Assembly (NCBI RefSeq): GCF_964204865.1
Contig: NC_135250.1
Span: 14,446,001-14,510,000, forward strand
Source of the DNA: Styela clava
Lineage: Eukaryota > Chordata > Ascidiacea > Stolidobranchia > Styelidae
Length of the DNA stretch: 64,000 nt
Direction of reading: 5' to 3'
In this document: positions 49,548 to 61,404 of the stretch, in pieces
How the letters are laid out: each line of letters starts with the position of its first letter
Numbering within the stretch: position 1 is the first letter of the stretch
Made by a program: the position numbers and the translations under genes
Notes under the pieces: generated by a model
What the model was told of the DNA's origin: nothing
Databases searched by the model: none
The model's input: the letters and a program-made list of their open reading frames with translations, nothing else

Positions 49548-49594
49548 TTAGACCAATGACATTAAACAACATGATAGGCAACTCTGACGTCACT
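49548..49594 (+). repeat. 47-bp palindrome spacer, copy of the outer terminus
   Basis: The non-palindromic centre reads ttagaccaatgacattaaac, aacatgataggcaactctg, acgtcact. The first ~35 bases match the palindrome's left edge at 45774-45810 and, reversed, its right edge. It is therefore best read as the terminal inverted repeat of the right-hand transposon copy. Confidence 0.85.
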
Positions 49595-49684
49595 CCATAA
49601 GACTACAGGCAAAACATTGTATTTCATGATACGCTCCAATGCACATATTTCTCGTCGCCTTTCGCGTCCGTTTTCCGCTCGCTT

Positions 49685-49918
49685 TTGCTACTCGGCGTCT
49701 TTTTTACGTGTAGTACCTGCCTTTTTGCGCCCGTAACGAAACAAAATAATCTCTATATCTAAAAAGTTTTGCTTACTTGGAAAGCTGGAATAACAGGCAA
49801 GCTGTAAAGAGCAATTCTGGACATCATAGACGTTTTTTTTATCAGAGAAGATTACAAACGCGATAGCGGAAAGATTTGTGTGGAACATTTTGCAGATAAT
49901 GACAAAGTTCAGAGTTAG
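49685..49918 (+). pseudogene. THAP-like zinc-finger relic (mirrored in the left arm)
   Basis: One frame reads TCSTCLFAPV (C-x2-C), a TWKAGITGK stretch with the conserved-type Trp, then FFIREDYKRDSGKICVEHF, DNDKV. The C-x2-C, ~50 residues, C-x2-H-F spacing matches the THAP DNA-binding domain of P-element-type transposases and THAP proteins. Two in-frame stops lie between the pairs and the AVPTF-type box is absent, so it is broken or spliced. The same sequence lies on the minus strand at about 49225-49460. Confidence 0.4.
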
Positions 49919-50842
49919 TAATTTTTATGTTTGCGCTTAATCATTGAAATTTCATTTAAAGAGGGTGTCATACAAAACTGTGCTGCGATACAATTCCATA
50001 ACACAAAGTTTGCACCTATCGAACTTGCTTTTGTAGGTGAATTTATTAGACATATTACATATTCAGTTAATCGTAGGTAACATTGCTGGTACATAATGCA
50101 TCGTAGATAGGTTTGTTTAAATTTAGGAATTTAGCTCATAGCCCACTAATTAATATTATCTTCTATGCAGGAGGTTGCAGGGCTGAATTCAACTTGCAGC
50201 CTTACCGATCACCTGACGATGCTCATTTAGTTTGGCTCGAGCAAGTCTTCTTGAAATGCTTGTGTGGATGGAAACTACCCATATTTTTTGCCTTCCTCCG
50301 ATTTTAGACAAATTTATTCTGAGGGATTTCGCATATAATTCTCACTGATTGTTGGCTGTTTATAATTCCTATTGATTGTGAATTCTGATTATAACAATGA
50401 GTTGAAAATTTTTTTACCTAATTTACTGGCATCTTTTTCTTGTCAATACTCCAAGCTGAGGTAATAAACATGACAATACATTTATGTCATCTGGAAGCAA
50501 AATATGCACACTAATTAATAGTTTGGCACATTGAGATAATACATTATGACAGAAAATACAAGTTAAAGATATGTATGACCATCACATGGTAATTAAAATT
50601 AAAAAAAATTAATAGGGGCTGTGGAGTATGGAAAGTTCAAGACAAAGAAAAGAACAAATGTTCATAGCTCATGAACTCTCAATTCTGCCTCCATTGCTTT
50701 GTGAAGGCCAATATATTTCGAGTGGCTGAATTGGTTTACCTTTATGATAGCAACGATTTTGTATTTAATATAGCGAGATTATTTCAATTTAATTGAAGTG
50801 ATATAATTTTCCAAAGCAATGCTTGAATCGTCTAGAATAGAT

Positions 50843-52033
50843 CAGTGGTGTCAGTGGTGTCATGGGTTTTCGAGAGCCGCATTGCATTTTGAAAATTGTA
50901 AAAAGAGCCGCAAACAGTTTTTGATAATGTATACTTAAAAGATATTTTTAAGATAGTTTTAGTTTGTGACATATATTGTGATGCAACTAAACAGTTGGAT
51001 TAAGTTTTATTATTTTCTTCAATTTCAAATGCAATTACATATTAATATTTGCATTCCACTATTATTGCAACATTTGCAAGTTACAGTATTTATTATAAAA
51101 AATCGTAAAATTCTATGTACAACCATCAAAATCATTTTTGAACAAGCTTTGAATAAGGAAAGAATAATACATACACTAAAAATAACTTAATCTAAATATA
51201 TGAACCTAAAATTAACAAAAATACTACAGTATAAACTCAATGTTTTAATAATTACATTTGTCCTGGCGTTTGGCATCTTTTTTGTGTCACCAGCATACTA
51301 AGGCCAGTCTGAAATGATTTTATAGTACCAACTCTAACTAACGAGGCCACATGATCATGGGTTTATCTGGATCTTTACGAATGTTTAATTAATTCCAGTA
51401 ATGCAAAAAAGTTCCTTTTATCATTTCATGTATAGATCAGTAAAAAAACAAATGACAGATTTTTTCGACAAGACATTTCGCACTACATTGCGTGGCATAG
51501 GATTGCTTGAAATATTATTGATATTGATTTTTAGTAACTAAGTCGTTGTATAATTATATTAATATACAAACCCATGGAAATTTTCTGTTCGAAGTTGGTC
51601 TTCGAATTTGTCATATTGACTGCTGAGCTTATTGTGTTTTTTGATTGTATTGACGGAAATATGACAAATTAAACAATGTGCTTCAGAATTTTGTGAAGAG
51701 CAGAAATGTTACAACTCCCATTTTCTTCGAAAATGCCACCTTCTTCATGTACTTTGCGTTTAATTTAATTACTCAAGTGTTTTATTCAAGTATTCTTTTG
51801 CTAGCTTGATGTGTATTCTTAATTGGGTCAAAATGTGGACAAAAAAAATAATATTCCAAAACTACTTTCAGTAAATTGTTTTCTGTGTGAATAATCAATT
51901 TCACTTTAGAAAGTTTTAAAAATCTATTACATTTAGATAAAAAAAAAAAACTTCAAAAATACTATTACAATTATTGTTAAGCGTTCGAGGGCCGCACTGG
52001 AAGTTCTCTGGGGCCGCGAGTTTGAGATCCCTG
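50843..52033 (-). mobile_element. hAT-type insertion nested in the right arm
   Basis: Mirror copy of 47110-48299. Ends are cagtggtgtcatgggttttc and gcgagtttgagatccctg, flanked by gaatagat and gtctagat (6 of 8 matching). 1191 bp, no coding sequence recognised. Confidence 0.75.
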
Positions 52034-53429
52034 GTCTAGATTGAAGTTGTTCAAAAAATGTATGATAGTATTTTATCATGAATGATGATTATACCCCTTC
52101 CGGATTTTCTTCTATAGTACTACCAAAAGTTGATGAACCAAATATAACACAGGTGCAGTGAGGTACCCGTAATCCTCATTTCCAAAGCTGTTTTAAGTAT
52201 GTCTGGCGTGTTTTGTGCCTTTTTACAAATAAGACCGCTTATGCAATCTTACGCTTTGGAATTTTTAGTTATTTTCCTCAAGCCCTGCAGGATGTGGGGG
52301 CCATACACAACTCTACCGGAGGGTCAAATGTCTTTGCATGCCTCCATAGGTTGTTTTTCTATTGCAATTTTCAATTGCATTATATTTCTTGGAATCACAC
52401 TGTCACTGATATGTCGCCAGACTTCTGATATCTCCCCGTCTGCTATAGTTGTCCTGTGAATAAATAATAGGAAATTGAGATTAGACGAATAGTTGAAAGT
52501 TTTGCTTTATGTCGGCTTAATTTCTTGATTGATATACTTACTATTTCTGCTATTGCCTCTTGTGCTGCAAGAGTCTCACAATGCTTAGACAGGTTTGTCC
52601 ACAACTTTCACATCTGAAGAAAGAGAGGAGATTTATTAATTTTCGTTAAGAATAAATAAAGCAGTCTATATGATTCAGAATGGAAAAGCTAATAAATCCA
52701 ATATCTCATGTTTTATTTAAAAAATATTTTACTGAATTTGGTATATAAACCAACTAATAAAAGGGTTTAGTCAGAAAATTACAAGCATTCGTGGCTCCAA
52801 ATACTTGAGAAATCAGACTATACAATATAGACCGGTATGAGTGAAATGTTAGGTGAACTTGTTAACACTTTGATTCAATACGCAAATAAAAGTGAATGCG
52901 TAATAGTATGTTACAATGAGCAGCAATCAACAATGAGTATATATCCTCACTGATTAAAAAAATCTAACTGGAGGTGCCTGAACTATTTGAAACCATAAGG
53001 GGTAAGTAAATATGTAATTTCGGCAAATGGGCAACTACGTACCGTACTGAATTAATAACTTCGTGGTATTTGACAAAGGCTGGCTTTCCCACATGTACTT
53101 AACAGTGCGATGCCCGGGTGTGATATACAACAATAGTATTCACCTTACCTTTTACCGATTTCTTTTTACCCCAACTTTCAAAAATATCATTAAAATCGAC
53201 AACAACTGTCAAAGCAGACACGAACACCATTCGTGCTACGCCTTGAAAGCAGCACACATCCGCTCGTTTTCGTCTCGTCAAGTATGTGCATTGGAGCGTG
53301 CTATCGAATACGATCTTCGGACAAAAATGCCGGAGTTGCGCATCATGTTGTTTAATGTCATTGGTGGTACCGACCTACAGTAGCTGTAGTACTGAGCAAG
53401 ACAATCGATCGCGAAACCGCTTGAAATAA

Positions 53430-53707
53430 GTGTAAAACAGTGTTCCCATGAGTAAAAATAAATACCGCGAAATTTTGTATGAAATATCATATCTCATAGG
53501 ATTCATATAAAATTTAAGAATAAACAAAAGTAATAGCCTTCTAGCGAAAAAATTAATCTTCAACCACTGAAAATTTCAAAGCAATTGGTCCAGTATTCGA
53601 AGAGAAAAGCGACTTTTTAGAAACGTGTCAAAGAACAAGAACAACAACAAGAACAAGAACAACATAATATTGAAACGATCGTTATGTCCACTACGTGTCC
53701 AATAATT
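53430..53707 (+). repeat. Dispersed repeat family A, copy 5
   Basis: Shares cagtgttcccatg with copy 1 and then the family landmarks gtaatagccttcta, cttcaaccactgaaaatttc, aagcaattggtccagtat and gagaaaagcgactttt. It ends aacgatcgttatgtccact and acgtgtccaat. An (AAC/AAG)n-rich stretch precedes the end. It abuts the palindrome's right border. Confidence 0.8.
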
Positions 53708-53799
53708 AACATAGTGTTATTCCCAGTTCCCAAATAAAACATAAGTGTGATTTATAGAAGAATAAGATGACAAAAATTAATTGATGTGGCTTACTTATA

Positions 53800-54044
53800 A
53801 GCGCCGTTATTAAGCTTATTTTGGAACAGACCTGCGGGCGACTCACGCGGTCTTCACGGGCGACTTGGTGCCCGCGGGCAACGGGTTGGTGATCCCTGGC
53901 ACTGTACATGAATCAATAATTTCACTTTGCCTTTCTATGTAGTTTGTTTACTGTTACCTTGCGTCTCTTGTTCGTGTTTAAGTGCGCCGTGTGATTTTTC
54001 CCTGATATTTGGCGCCGCAGTAACAAAAAGTTTGGGAACCGCTG
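53800..54044 (-). mobile_element. hAT-type ends (two outward right termini)
   Basis: gcccgcgggcaacgggttgg then tgatccctg ends at about 53900, and aaaaagtttgggaaccgctg ends at 54044. Both are typical hAT-type right termini, suggesting one element nested in another. Left partners are not identifiable. Confidence 0.45.
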
Positions 54045-55571
54045 GGCTGGCAGAATAATATTAAAAGCAACCATGAGCACGAAATGACCATTTTAATTCC
54101 CTAAATTGCAGAGACCTCGATCTATCACTCCAGTGAATTTCCAAATATCGCTACAGGGATTGCTCGGCAATGTGTGCTAGGCGTTAGGAATACGCTAGCC
54201 ACCGCACGCGCCTCCGATTACAACGCGCGGGAGATAATTATGTGCGAGAGGCTTGCTGAACTCCTTGCCGCCTTAGGGTAGTTCACCTAACCGCTGGTCG
54301 GTTCGGTTACATCTTCCTCCACCACCAAGCTCATGTATTTGAAAGAAATCACTAGCTAACTAATCCCATACCAGACATTGAGTGGTAACCGAGGGTGGAG
54401 GCGCTAATATATTATTATAATCGGACAATCACATACAATGGCAAAACTTCAACTGTAAATACCAATCCAACTTTTTCATTGAATAGGACATCTCTACACA
54501 TAATCAGAAGTATTTCTTGAAATTGCACAATATGTATTGACAAATAAAAAGTTGTAAAATAAAACATAAATACACATGGAACAGATATACCTTGAACATA
54601 CATAGGCAGATAGCAGGAGAAAATAACAGACCGCACTGGGCCTATATTAAATCTTAATACTCAAATTGAAGTGGGCGTCACTCATTTTCTCATGTGGAGA
54701 AGGAAAATAAGTTACAATACTGTTATAGAAGTTTTTGAATCTTCTTTTATACAAAGCTCTCACCAAAAAAAAACGCTAAAATGAAAAAATTCTAATTATC
54801 CAGTTAGATTGAGTGCTATCATTCCTCCTAACCCGAACCCAAACTGGATAATTACTAACTTATTTCAAAATGTGGCAGGGTGTTTTCTCAAACCTTCAAT
54901 TCACTGCAAATTGCTACATGGAACTCTGAATAGTCATTTAATATACTCAAACACTTAATATCTTAAACATACAGCATTTTGTAAAATGGCAAGATTTGGC
55001 AAAACATTCACACTGAAATAATACATTTGCCCCCATGCCCCATGTTACTTGCATTTCAGTCCCGCTCTTCAATTTCAGTAACTTCATCAAAAAATTACAT
55101 AAAAGATTCAAATACAATATATGTGAGAAAAATGCAAACCAATCGCCATAGACAATTATCGACAGACAATCTGAGCAAGATGTCCAGAAATCCTGCAAAC
55201 TAGCGCAGGGAGATCAGTTGATTAGGACTAATATTCTTAGCATGATGCTATTCAATATAGATAATAATCCATGTACTATATGATATGGGAATCTGTACAG
55301 AATTACACCACTTTCTCTGTTCTTGATGAAAAAGCAATATTAGTATCGTATTTCACTGGAGCGGTTGAGATCTTATTTAAATATGCATTATTATATATTA
55401 CACATGTAAAATAACGCAATTTTATGATGGCGTGATTCATGTAAACATCATCCATTTTGAGAATAGGTAGATTTGCAATTAGAGAAAAAATGGATGTAAT
55501 GAGGCAATTCATGATGCTAGCCTATGCTTATCATACATCCGTTTTTAACTACCTTTCTTCTGAAAATGAGT
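54045..55571. other. Intergenic stretch downstream of FAM174
   Basis: No feature recognised beyond short shadow reading frames. Confidence 0.4.
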
Positions 55572-57209
55572 TTATTGCATAAGACTTTGTCTTGCATCAA
55601 ATACAGTTACATCTTCATCTTCGTCTGATGCTAAATGTTCCATTTCCATATTTTCTCGACCAGGTGTAACTAGTCTTCCATATCTTCTTGCCCTTCGACG
55701 CCGTGCTCTGCAAATATTAATAATAGAATCAGAATTAGGACACTTAATTAAATACGGTGATACAGTTGAACCACTTGATACTCAATCAATTCTAGTCAAA
55801 AATGCTGGGGTATTCAAACGAAACTCATTGCTTAAACACCTAGAAGTAAGATTGTGCCCAAAAAATTTCAGCCCGGCCCGACCCAGGCCCGTGGGTTTTA
55901 AACCCGACCCGAGCCCGACTAATTAACCAGATTTGCAGGCCCGAGCCCGAAGCAAACCCGAAATTTCATATTTATTTAGGAGTTCATTGATTTGTCATTG
56001 CAAGAGTAGTACTGTATGTGTCGTGTTAATGAGGCAACTTGTTTTTTTGCACACGGCCAAATGCCTCATTTTAAAAAAAAGTCAGCGATATAGAAGCCCG
56101 ACCTGACCCGAACGTAATGATTGACATTTCAGGCTCGGGCCGGGTAGGGCTTCAGATCTTAGCTCTACAAACACCATTGAACAACAGTCATGCTGGCCAA
56201 AACGAAGTAGCATAGGTACACAACTTGTCATAGCAGACTACATGTAGGGCAATCTTCATGACCAACATGAAAGTTACTGTACTCGATAAATTTGTAGTAG
56301 AAAACCAATCCTGATTGAATTTGTTTGACTATCGAGGTATCACTGTAAACTGATTGCATAAATAGATATAAGCGAAATTCGACGTTCAAGCTGGCAAGCA
56401 TGTTTGCGTTTTTGTGAGCTGATAGATAAATCGTGCTATTATTACCTATTGCCAATGGTACCAATGCCAGCATGTTTATTCAGCAAGCTCTGAATGGCCC
56501 AGAAAAATGCTCTTACCTGACGTTTCAATTTTGAGTACTTATTACACAATTGGTCATTGATGACGTTCATAGGATAGTTTACATATTGAATTCTTTACTG
56601 CATTTTAACATCGAATATTTTGTGCCAATTTCATGCAATTATTGAATGGATATGGTCTCTTTTACATCATTGCTATTAGCTTACGATCCCCTAACAATTT
56701 TTATCAATCCAACAATAGTTTCTAAATACTGAAACAACATATTAAGTACAGTGTTCAATTTTGCATTATTTGGGAGGATTTGGACGATGAAAGGCTACAC
56801 CATCTTAACTTTACTAGTAAATGGATACAGAATCTTCTTTTTATCAAACCTCCTAAACCTAGCACTAATCGAAGCAAACTTAAAACCAAAATTCTTACCT
56901 TATAAAACGAATCCCAAAATAAACAATTAAAATCCCAGACACTGCAAAAGTTACATACATCGCTCGTCTCAACATATCTTGATTGGCGTATATAAGATCC
57001 TTCATTCCTGGATGAGTCTGTGATGGAGGAGAAGCTGTAACGGTATTATTTTTAGAAGGAGGCTGTGGTACATCATGTTTTGTATCTTCAGCTGATGTAT
57101 TTTCTGTGTTTGTTTCATCACTCAAAACACTCGTTGTAAGCTGACATATTGTTAGTAAGTATAATCCACAAATAACACTGAGACACTTCCTAGAACACAA
57201 CATTATCAA
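55572..57209 (-). CDS. FAM174: FAM174-family single-pass membrane protein (two exons)
   Basis: Exon 1 is 56899-57209 (ATG at 57209), exon 2 is 55572-55707; GT-AG borders with phase 2 on both sides join through an Arg codon, giving 148 residues. An N-terminal signal peptide (CLSVICGLYLLTICQL) is followed by a Ser/Thr/Pro-rich luminal segment (residues ~30-70). A transmembrane helix (AMYVTFAVSGILIVYFGIRF, ~82-101) leads into a basic ARRRRARRYGRL stop-transfer tail and an acidic end with MEMEHLASDEDEDVTVFDAR. The helix, the R-rich RRYG motif and the E-M-x-x-L-x-S-D-E-D-x-x-V-F-D/E-A/S-R ending are diagnostic of FAM174A/B. FAM174 proteins are small type I membrane proteins; their biochemical role is not settled. 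An AATAAA overlaps the stop codon region (55569-55576). A and B paralogues cannot be told apart here. Confidence 0.88.
55860..56160. mobile_element. GC-rich MITE-like insert in the FAM174 intron
   Basis: Starts cagcccggcccgacccaggc and ends caggctcgggccgggtaggg. The ends are imperfect reverse complements full of gcccga/cgggct motifs, in an otherwise AT-rich intron. The middle is ordinary AT-rich sequence. This layout is common for non-autonomous DNA elements. Confidence 0.6.
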
Positions 57210-57562
57210 ATCTATATCAACCTAAAAAAAGACAAATATAATATCTAAATTTTCTGGGTCTCGTGTGGTTTCGTAAAAAAATAACTTCTTGGTCGTCAAA
57301 AACGCGCAGACGATTACCCAAATTCAAGCAAGCTATTTTTCCCAACGGAGCGATCCCAATATAAGAGTGATCGCCAGTGTTAGCAAGTTCGTTATCGTCG
57401 GCCCAGATGCCATTTGGGTGATCGTAGCTATACTTTGGCAAGCATATGACGTGATTAAAACATTGTAGTGACGTAATTTTTGGATGACGTAGTCAGGTCT
57501 GAAGGTGGGGGTTAAGAATAACATATGCAAAAATGGTTATGACAAGCCGATTAGAAGTTAGA
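57210..57562. other. 5' region of FAM174
   Basis: Likely 5' UTR and promoter on the minus strand. A cacgtcat/tgacgt pair occurs around 57447-57490 (CRE-like half sites), which I cannot show to be functional. Confidence 0.35.
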
Positions 57563-58489
57563 AAAGGTGGGACATGGGGTACAATGGAAAATCAGCTCTC
57601 ACAATATACTATATCTGGTCTGCGGTTTGAATATTCGATGAGTTACAACGTCCCCGTAAACGGACAACAACCATGCAGACCGACGCAAGCTATGAGGAGA
57701 AATTGGTTTTGGAGGGTTGAAACTAAAATTTCATCATTTCAGTTTTTTCTATTTCTACTTTAGCTTTTCCAACATGACATACAACAGTCATATATTTTTT
57801 AGCTTTAGCCCACTGTGAAATATTCATAACGTCGGCGAGTGGATGTGCCTTCCTAATCTCGACGCGGAACTGTCTTAAAATATTTTTTTCCTGTGGGGAA
57901 CAATTGATCGGGGTTCAGTGGGACATGCTCCACTGGGCACAATTCGACAGTGTGTGATCTATTAAGTGCATAGAGATGTGTTATGTTTTGTGTAATATTA
58001 GGGTATCTTTTGGCCCATGGCCCAATATGGAATATATTTGAAAATCAGAAAAAATTTACGATTGTGATTCGATGAGGAAATAATTTATTTTGTTTACGGG
58101 ATTTTTTGAAAAATATTTGAAATATTTTGGTTGAACATCGATTTCAAGAATATCGAATCTCCAAATTTGAAGTCCCTCCTGTTCTTTAGATGATAGTGCT
58201 GATTCCTCGATTATTTTTAAGTGCATACTTCGTTGAATTTAACAGAATGACCCATTGTGCCCCAGGGTCTGTCCGAATGTGCCCCACATGTAGGGTACGA
58301 TGGGACACTTGAAAAACATTTTTCAAGCATTTTGGTGGTAAGATGTGTGTCACAACGGAATTTCTTGGTCGCTGAATAAAAACTACATTTACCCCTCTCT
58401 GCATTAGTACCGCAAAGTGAAATGAATGTGCAGAATAACCGGCTCGAATCATGCAAATGAAAAAATGTGTCCCAACCTTTCCCACTTTC
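57563..58489. mobile_element. Candidate non-autonomous element with GTGGGACA-type ends
   Basis: Left end gaaaaggtgggacatgggg, right end tgtgtcccaacctttcccac are approximate reverse complements. Inner copies of gggacatgctcc and tgtgccccacatgtagggt recur near 57925 and 58265. It is bounded on the right by the hAT insertion. No coding sequence recognised. Confidence 0.45.
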
Positions 58490-58497
58490 CTCTACGT

Positions 58498-59714
58498 CCT
58501 CTATGGTTCTCAAACTGGGGTCCGCGAAGCGATTTTAGGGGGACCGCGAGACAACATCAACACAGAAGCACTTTGATTTGAAGCAAAATTTTGATGTAAT
58601 GCTTTTACAGTGTTTCTCCAAAGCACGGCACGCTCTATCGACATAATTATGTACCAAACGTTGGTGAACGTGGCAAATAGCGTGAATCGGAGCGCATGGA
58701 CCTTTCCCAACACTTGTTCACTTCGTGACATCAGCTTCGGTCAATCAGCAAGATGCAAAACGTGACGTGACGTATTAATGCTCCCTTTTCGCATCCGCTC
58801 AGACACTTTTCTCACTCAGACAAATTTTCAAGCGTGGTCGTAAACATTACCTCGCTTTCGCGTTTTTCAACTCTATTCGTTAGTTTTCAGTTGTGTTTCG
58901 GAAACTTAAATATAAATCAAATAATTTCATGATCACTCTGTCTGTTTTGATTCTGTAATTTAATTGCAGTAATAAAAAATTGGTGTAGAAATAGCTGTGA
59001 TAGACTAGGCTAAAATTCTTCACCGGTAGTTTTAAAAAACAGATTGTTGTATGTGATGACTGATGAATCATAATGATGGTTTGAAACAAATACCCCGTTT
59101 TACAGGCGCCAACTCGCAAAAGCACTCTTAAAATAGCCCCAAAAATTTTGCAATGGTAAAGTATAGGAAGAATTTTTCGGCGGTCAAAGCTCGAGAGAAG
59201 GTCTATTGTTTATGGAAGGCATGTGCATCTGATTGTAAATTTCTCTGGGTAATTTTAAAATGCCCTCCGCCACAAAAAATAAATGTAGATATAACGATTC
59301 GTATGTGAAATTTGGTTTTGTTGTGCTAAGTTATGGAGGAAAAGAAAAACCACCAGTGACACAGGCTTATCCCGATGTCGCTAAAAATGTTCATTCCATT
59401 TGCAACTATTTACAAATGTGAGGCAGCTTTCTCTACGTTCTTCGCTATTAAAACAAAATGTCGAAACAAATTGGACGTGAGACCCGATATGAGAGTTGCA
59501 TTATAAAAAACAGAACCCAAAGTAGAACTAGTGGAAGCCAAGCAAGCGCACCCATCTCATTGAACTGTTTTTATGTCATTTTAATAGATGAATGCTTGAT
59601 ATACCGCGTTGCAATTTGCTTTCATTCCTTTAGTGAACCGAGAGTCATCAGAAAATATGAAAGGGGACCGACGAACCGCTATGCATAATTTTTTAAAAAG
59701 TTTGAGAACCACTG
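58498..59714 (+). mobile_element. hAT element relic (1.2 kb) with perfect 8-bp target duplication
   Basis: Left end tatggttctcaaactgggg (slightly altered), right end aagtttgagaaccactg. Flanked by ctctacgt at 58490-58497 and 59715-59722. The interior carries the transposase C-terminus (59360-59506) and sequence shared with 8870-9025. The central catalytic region is deleted. Confidence 0.88.
59360..59506 (+). pseudogene. hAT transposase C-terminal (dimerisation) remnant
   Basis: In one frame: LIPMSLKMFIPFATIYKCEA, AFSTFFAIKTKCRNKLDVRP, DMRVAL, then TAA at 59504. This is the C..(A/S)FS....IK.K.RN.L..(E/R)PD.R.AL signature that ends Charlie/ZBED5-type hAT transposases. An upstream in-frame stop at 59357 shows it is only a relic. 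Confidence 0.85.
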
Positions 59715-59722
59715 CTCTACGT

Positions 59723-61140
59723 GGTACTAAACTACACTCTGACAATAGACCCAATTTTCTGTTGGAGCTATGATACATTAATTAGGATAGGATTTTACAT
59801 ATTAATTATTTATTTTTAGCAATTATTTTATAGTCTGTTATGCTCATTATAAAGTCGAAATACGCACACACACACACAATTACCGAGATATGGTAATATT
59901 GGAAGAGATAGAAGCGAGACATAAAATTGATTACTCAGTAAAAAAGAAAAATATACAAACAAAAAAATAAAAATTTTTATGCCACACCAGATTAATAATA
60001 TTATGAGAATAGCCGAATTAGCCAACACTGCAACAGGGGTTTTATACTGTGTATAGGAAAATATTCCTCAAAAGATATCGTCAATGCTGATTATAGTTGA
60101 GTCACCTAATGCCAAATGGCCCAATCAGAATTGTATAAGTATAAGTTTATTTCGACTCCATAATCAGCAATAGACGATAAAAAAATAGATAAAAACAAAA
60201 GTAAAAGTAACTGATTATAGATAGATAGATAGTTTATTTCGAAAACTCCATAACAAACCTAAATTTAAAATGGAGAATTCTGGAGGGCAAGCAAAACCTA
60301 CAAAAAAGTTTAAAACATGAAGTATCTCATGTGTCTGCCCACCAGCACGCACACAAAAACACAAGCCCAATTAAATGAGGCTCGGGCCAAACTTCAAAAA
60401 CAAAATACACGATAGTAATAAACTTTCGGGCTGTTGTACTCTCTTTCAACAATTACGTTGATAATGACCAATACCTACAACCTCATGCAACGATAATGTG
60501 GGGAGTGGAATGTAATAAATTTGCGAGAATCGGGAAAGCGAACAAAACCTCGAGTAAGGTTTGAAACGTACAGATTTTAGATGGAAAGGTATTGATAAAA
60601 GAAGTAGTACGTGTTTGCTCACCCAAAAGTAAAAAAAAAAACTCACACACACACACACACAATCATCGAGACATGATACTATCGGAAGCGAAAAAAGGGA
60701 GACTTAAAAGTAAAAAAGGAACGAAAATATACAAACAAATAAAAAAATGAATAAATTCTGCCTGGCTAGTTGGATCTTAGATGCACGACCAGGTGGGTTA
60801 GACCTGCTTCACTCACCAAATTGAAGCCAAAACTAGCCGTAGTCTAATATTTCAAATACTTTAATCTATAAATGTACAGGTAATTTTAAAAAATTTACTT
60901 TAAATTGATTTCTCATGGTGTCTGGGTTTAGATTCTAGCCCTGTTTCTGCAGTCTGCACGCACGACTTTCTAGAAATCTGACACAAATGTTGTAGGCAAA
61001 ACCAAAGTGACTTACTTACTAAGTGAAAGTACTTATAGGCCTAGTCACTTTGGGCAAAACCAATGTAACACGTCATTTCAAACAACAATGTTCCCAAAGA
61101 TAAAAAAAAAATATTGAAACTACTCAACAGGCTAAAAAAC
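59723..61140. repeat. Microsatellite-bearing intergenic stretch with ~0.78-kb spaced repeats
   Basis: (CA)n runs at 59864-59878 and 60645-60660 are each followed by similar sequence (aat.a.cgaga.atg, then aaatatacaaaca, aaaaaaat), so a segment of about 0.78 kb appears twice. A (GATA)n run lies at 60217-60231. tttatttcga-type starts occur at 60148 and 60235, possibly a SINE/LINE tail family. No gene. Confidence 0.5.
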
Positions 61141-61141
61141 A

Positions 61142-61330
61142 ATTTTGTGAGGGAGGTGGGATGGTTGAAGTCACCAAATGGCTGGAGCCTAGAAGGAAGA
61201 AATTTCAAACAAAGGTGGGGCGGTTGAAGTCATTAAAAGGTCGAACCCCAAAAGGAAAGGGTGGATGAAATTTCTTTCACCGGAAAGCGGGGTGATTGAT
61301 GTCACTAATGCGCGGAACACTGAAGGAAAA
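61142..61330. repeat. Three imperfect ~65-bp tandem repeats
   Basis: The motif ggtggg..ggttgaagtcac, then a purine-rich gaaggaa, recurs at about 61145, 61215 and 61288, each time with gttga.gtcA.taa-type variants. No coding meaning seen. Confidence 0.6.
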
Positions 61331-61404
61331 ACTTTGGACTAGTAGATTGTGTGAATTTTGTAAATTACATATTGAAAGATTTGAAACCCTATTGCATTCA
61401 TTGA

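Larger units (their letters stand above)
49595..53365 (+). mobile_element. Right arm of giant palindrome (transposon copy; with the spacer, a complete ~3.8-kb element)
   Basis: With the spacer (49548 or 49553 to 53365), this copy has inverted ends. The left end is ccaatgacattaaacaacat, .ggcaactc, then an interval ending gctccaatgcacata. The right end, reversed, is ccaatgacattaaacaacat, gcgcaactccggc, then an interval ending gctccaatgcacata. That gives imperfect inverted repeats of roughly 100 bp. Near the left end, plus-strand sequence resembles a decayed THAP domain. It also carries the nested 50843-52033 insertion. No target duplication flanks the pair; the right flank runs straight into a family A repeat. 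Confidence 0.85.

Noticed and set aside
48835..50307. Mirrored 64-66 codon frames near the palindrome centre treated as two genes
   Set aside because: They exist twice only because the arms are inverted copies; apart from the THAP-like signal on the opposite strand nothing supports coding.
45778..53365. Palindrome as a pure assembly artefact
   Set aside because: Not excluded, but the arms differ at about ten sites and the spacer is a meaningful transposon end, which a simple false reverse join would not produce.
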